Shown: positions 31,866 through 35,619 of the stretch, one piece after another
Layout: each line of letters begins with the position of its first letter
How positions within the stretch are numbered: the first letter of the stretch is position 1
Assembly: GCA_025450635.1 (NCBI GenBank)
Contig: JANWHA010000019.1
Location: 1-35,619 of the forward strand
Direction: 5' to 3'
Source: Croceibacterium sp.
GTDB taxonomy: Bacteria; Pseudomonadota; Alphaproteobacteria; Sphingomonadales; Sphingomonadaceae
DNA length: 35,619 bases
Translations under genes and position numbers: made by a program
Notes under the pieces: model-generated
The model's database searches: none
What the model saw: only the letters and a program-made list of their open reading frames with translations
Told to the model about the DNA's origin: nothing

Positions 31866-31955
31866 GGATGGGTGGCCGAGTGGTTTAAGGCACCGGTCTT
31901 GAAAACCGGCGTGGGTTCACGCCCACCGTGGGTTCGAATCCCACCCCATCCGCCA
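31866..31955 (+). tRNA. tRNA-Ser (anticodon UGA)
   Basis: A 90-nt tRNA with encoded CCA. The acceptor stem GGATGGG pairs with CCCATCC (31945-31951), followed by G and CCA. The D-arm contains GGCCGAGTGGTTTAAGGC. The anticodon arm ACCGGTCTTGAAAACCGGC shows TGA in the loop. A long class II variable arm (GTGGGTTCACGCCCAC) and a T-arm with GGGTTCGAATCCC follow. It decodes UCA and other UCN serine codons. It ends five bases before the stop codon of the convergent exported-protein gene. Confidence 0.97.
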
Positions 31956-31960
31956 TGCGC

Positions 31961-32668
31961 TTACTTGGGCACCTCGCGCTTCTGGTCTTCCGCGAGGCCG
32001 GGCGAGTTGGCTGTCATGCTGCAATCGAACACGCCGCTCGCCTTGGTGAAGCAGACGAAGTTGCGGTCGCGGCGCAGGAACACGTCCCTCCGGTTGTAGT
32101 CGGTGCACGTGTCGAAGGTGACCCGCACATCGTACATCGGCCGCCCCGCGACGGTCTGGTACTGCACCGCGTCGACCGGCGAGGCCGGCCGCGACACGCC
32201 GATGCGCAGCGAATCGATGTGCACCGTGATGCGCCCGTCCTCGCCGGGGTTCGGTTCGTGCGAAAAGCCGCGGACGAGCACGGCACGAATACGGCCGTTG
32301 AGCCCGGCGCCCTGGACCGCATCGTTGGCGAAACAGGCGCCACCACCGCCGATGGGCGGCGCCGGCGGAGCATCGGCGAAACCGGGTTGCTGCCGCACCG
32401 GCGGAGCCTGCACTGGCTGGCGATCGCCAGGCGGGTCGCCGGCGCATGGTCCCGGGACCACGTCGTCGAACGGGACGATGATGGGCGTGTCGTTGGGCCC
32501 GAACCCCTTGACGCTGTAGGCGAAGGGCAGGACGCTCTGAATGCGGCCGGGATGGAGCTTGTCCGCCACGACGCAGGTGCCGGGCGCGAGGCCCCTCTCG
32601 GCGAGCGCGGGATGTGCAGTAACCAAAAGCACGCCGCCAAGGGCGGCTGCCAGCAAAATCGATTTCAT
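31961..32668 (-). CDS. Exported protein of unknown function
   Basis: A 235-aa protein. Residues 1-23 (MKSILLAAALGGVLLVTAHPALA) form a signal peptide. The mature part starts with a Cys-containing region (PGTCVVADKLHPGRIQSVLPFAYSVKGFGPNDTPIIVPFDDVVPGPCAGDPPGD), a Pro-rich spacer, then a beta-rich segment (RITVHIDSLRIGV, YDVRVTFDTCTDYNRRD) and two Cys near the end (FVCFTKASGVFDC). Six Cys in an exported protein suggest disulfides. No family is recognised. A G-run precedes the ATG in place of a standard ribosome binding site. It is convergent with tRNA-Ser. Confidence 0.82.
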   Translation of the reverse strand: MKSILLAAALGGVLLVTAHPALAERGLAPGTCVVADKLHPGRIQSVLPFAYSVKGFGPNDTPIIVPFDDVVPGPCAGDPPGDRQPVQAPPVRQQPGFADAPPAPPIGGGGACFANDAVQGAGLNGRIRAVLVRGFSHEPNPGEDGRITVHIDSLRIGVSRPASPVDAVQYQTVAGRPMYDVRVTFDTCTDYNRRDVFLRRDRNFVCFTKASGVFDCSMTANSPGLAEDQKREVPK

Positions 32669-32764
32669 CGAATCCCCCCCAGATTGGAGCAGGAAGACTC
32701 GATTAGAATTTCCTACAAGTCAACGGGTTGTCGGGCGTTCCCACATCCGCGCGAGGCGTGGCTT

Positions 32765-32791
32765 CGCCGGCCTTCTACGGGAAGGCCGGCG
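32765..32791 (-). terminator. Terminator-like hairpin after the heme-barrel gene
   Basis: CGCCGGCCTTC and GAAGGCCGGCG form a perfect 11-bp stem with a TACGG loop. It starts 15 bases beyond the stop of the 32806-33411 gene on the minus strand. No T-run follows, but stem strength and position fit a terminator. Confidence 0.75.
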
Positions 32792-32805
32792 TCTGCAGGA
32801 TAGGC

Positions 32806-33411
32806 TCAGGCTGCGACCGCGCTCGGGTGGTAGCGCTTCACCAGCCGCAGCGTATTGCGGTCGGTGTGGTGCATCTCCTGGCCGGTGGCGGCGAGCCTGA
32901 GCATGAGATCGGAGGTGTAGCTCATCGAGCCGTCCTCGTCGATCGTGAAGGTGCTGGTGAAGTCGCGCAGCTCGGCGCGCTCGATCAGGTACTTGTTCTG
33001 CAGAATGCCGTAATGCGGCTCACCGGGCTTGGCGTCGAAGCGCAGCGTCGTGTCGTGCGGGCCGGCGTCGCTGCCGGCGAGGATGGCGATGCCGCGGCCG
33101 AACACTACATTGCGCATCACCTGCCCGTGCGCCTTGTCCCACAGCAGGAAGCCGACCTCGTCGTGGAACGGGTCCATCGCTTCCTCGCCGTGCCGCCAGG
33201 CGGTCATGCCGTAGCTGAGGCCCCACAGGACCTGCTGGCCGTTCTCCTGGATCGGGATCGGCTTGAACCAGGCCTTCTCGAAATAGGTCGTCTCGGCGGT
33301 CCAGTCGTCCTTGTTGTGGTACGACAGGTCGACGCCGTCATTGCCTTCCCATTCGCCGACGAACGGGGTCAGCGGCCCCAACTTGCGCGAATAACGAATT
33401 TGCTCAGCCAC
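32806..33411 (-). CDS. Heme-binding beta-barrel (nitrobindin/FABP-like) protein
   Basis: A 201-aa cytosolic protein. The GTG start at 33411 follows AGGAGG by six bases. It opens with LGPLTPFVGEWEGNDG, the G-x-W-x-G turn typical of nitrobindin-like ten-stranded barrels, continues with DPFHDEVGFLLWDKAHGQVMRNVVFGRGI and ends with MHHTDRNTLRLVKRY, where a conserved His near the C-terminus could bind heme iron. Family members bind ferric heme and isomerise peroxynitrite or bind NO. The assignment rests on these motifs only and is moderate; a lipocalin-like ligand carrier is the alternative. It sits downstream of the 54-aa ORF, with a 9-bp-arm inverted repeat between them. Confidence 0.75.
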   Translation of the reverse strand: MAEQIRYSRKLGPLTPFVGEWEGNDGVDLSYHNKDDWTAETTYFEKAWFKPIPIQENGQQVLWGLSYGMTAWRHGEEAMDPFHDEVGFLLWDKAHGQVMRNVVFGRGIAILAGSDAGPHDTTLRFDAKPGEPHYGILQNKYLIERAELRDFTSTFTIDEDGSMSYTSDLMLRLAATGQEMHHTDRNTLRLVKRYHPSAVAA

Positions 33412-33486
33412 TACGGCCCTCCTCTTATGGTTGCCCAGAGATGGTTCGGCCCTAGACTGGGCGTGGCTTGCTGATCAACTCACGGG

Positions 33487-33507
33487 TTTCGATTACGCTA
33501 ATCGAAA
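33487..33507. promoter_or_regulatory. Perfect inverted repeat TTTCGATTA-CGC-TAATCGAAA
   Basis: Nine-base perfect arms with a 3-base centre lie in the 109-base gap between the 54-aa ORF and the heme-barrel gene. It could be an operator for the latter or a processing hairpin. No T-run follows on either strand. Confidence 0.55.
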
Positions 33508-33520
33508 GAGTGGCTTACTC

Positions 33521-33685
33521 TCAGGCGAGCTGCTCTTCCTCTTCGGGAATTACGACCGCCTTCTGACAAGGCTTCGAGCGGCCCGGCGTGAGCAGGCGCG
33601 AGAGGATCGCGCGGCGGCGGCGGGTAAGGCTCGGGTTGGTGCTGACATCGAACAGGACGTCGCAATCGTCGATTTCGTATTCCAT
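33521..33685 (-). CDS. 54-residue cytosolic protein, missed by the ORF track
   Basis: Minus-strand translation from ATG 33685 gives MEYEIDDCDVLFDVSTNPSL, then TRRRRAILSRLLTPGRSKPC and an acidic tail ending PEEEEQLA. AAGGAG lies seven bases before the ATG, one of the best ribosome binding sites in the window. The protein is acidic at both ends with a strongly basic middle and two Cys; there is no membrane segment. It is too short for the track, and the plus ORF at 33431-33751 is its shadow. No family is recognised; size and charge suggest an RNA- or protein-binding accessory. It lies 81 bases downstream of the interrupted lpd gene on the same strand. Confidence 0.65.
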   Translation of the reverse strand: MEYEIDDCDVLFDVSTNPSLTRRRRAILSRLLTPGRSKPCQKAVVIPEEEEQLA

Positions 33686-33706
33686 CGCCTCGCTCCTTAC
33701 CGCCCC

Positions 33707-33730
33707 AACCCGCGGGCCGAGCAGCGGGTT
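33707..33730 (-). terminator. Hairpin between lpd and the 54-aa ORF
   Basis: AACCCGC (33707-33713) and GCGGGTT (33724-33730) pair across ten bases. It lies between the lpd stop and the small ORF's ribosome binding site, so it may end lpd transcription or be a leader structure of the small ORF. Confidence 0.45.
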
Positions 33731-33766
33731 CCCGAGCGAAAAAGGAAATGAGACGAACGGTTTAGC

Positions 33767-35473
<1,707 letters not shown>

Positions 35474-35474
<1 letters not shown>

Positions 35475-35619
35475 CACCCGTCCACCGGCCGCGGCTTGTT
35501 GCCCATATCGACGGCGACGAAAGTGAAGGTCGCTTCGGTCACCTTGACCGCGGTCTCTTCCTGGCGGTGGCGGCGCCAGGCTTCGACGGCGATGGTCAGG
35601 CTGGTGCGGCCGACCTTGA
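35474..35619 (-). CDS. Acyl-CoA thioesterase (hotdog fold), C-terminal fragment
   Basis: Only the last 47 codons are in the window; the start lies beyond its right end. The translated end VGRTSLTIAVEAWRRHR, then ETAVKVTEATFTFVAVD and NKPRPVDG, matches the final strand of YciA-like hotdog thioesterases, where V-R-T-S-(L/M)-x-(I/V)-x-V-E-x-W lies in the core sheet. These enzymes release CoA from acyl-CoA in the cytoplasm. The stop overlaps the small membrane protein's ATG. The identification is good, but chain length and specificity cannot be judged. Confidence 0.78.

Noticed and set aside
31656-32099. 147-aa ORF across the tRNA-Ser region
   Set aside because: Its WVAEWFKAPVLKTG stretch is translated tRNA-Ser sequence, a familiar false ORF.

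Overview
The window reads as an alphaproteobacterial chromosome segment, most likely from the Sphingomonadales. The reasons are the high GC content, the order ispDF - dusB - ntrB - ntrC - ntrY - ntrX - hfq - hflX - mazG, an Hfq made of two fused Sm domains, a fused IspDF, and many stop/start overlaps (ATGA, GTGA, TGATG) typical of compact sphingomonad operons. The first ~35 bases are almost pure C then G and look like a contig-end artefact. Both ends cut genes: mutL on the left and an acyl-CoA thioesterase on the right.

Layout. (1) 1-1746: the C-terminal half of mutL, then two small secreted or lipid-anchored proteins, each started by a TGATG overlap. (2) 1747-2075: a convergent gap holding a hairpin and TGTAAC dyads that no neighbouring gene explains. 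(3) 2076-4648: a metal-type module. A CueR-like MerR regulator diverges from a glutaredoxin/MauE-like membrane fusion and a methionine-rich exported protein, across a MerR-type promoter with a 19-bp spacer. (4) 4602-6862: a DUF1206 membrane protein, a NYN-LOTUS putative RNase and a beta-carbonic anhydrase, all on the minus strand. (5) 6922-10457: lipA and a COQ10/RatA-like gene face pncC, an exported protein and ispDF. (6) 10535-20180: dusB-ntrB-ntrC-ntrY-ntrX, then tandem-domain hfq and hflX on the plus strand. A DUF1801-like gene on the minus strand lies between ntrX and hfq. A Stf0-type sulfotransferase lies between hflX and mazG. (7) 20974-29924, minus strand: a long, mostly overlapping gene train, read as mltB-like, RlpA-like SPOR lipoprotein, D-Ala-D-Ala carboxypeptidase, tmk, holB, metG, tatD, an MBL-fold hydrolase, a 54-aa membrane protein absent from the ORF track, then mazG. 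(8) 30002-35619: two paralogous exported proteins, a tRNA-Ser(UGA) with a broken partial copy upstream, an exported protein, a heme-barrel-like protein, a new 54-aa ORF, a dihydrolipoamide dehydrogenase gene interrupted by an in-frame TAG, a small membrane protein and the thioesterase fragment.

Functionally, the centre couples nitrogen sensing (NtrBC, NtrYX) with post-transcriptional control (DusB, Hfq, HflX) and nucleotide clean-up (MazG). The minus-strand train joins cell-wall remodelling to DNA replication and translation housekeeping. The least explained parts are the MerR-controlled metal-type module, the asymmetric double Hfq, the operator-like sequence at 1930-2030 and the interrupted lpd gene. 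No CRISPR array, prophage or insertion sequence is visible.
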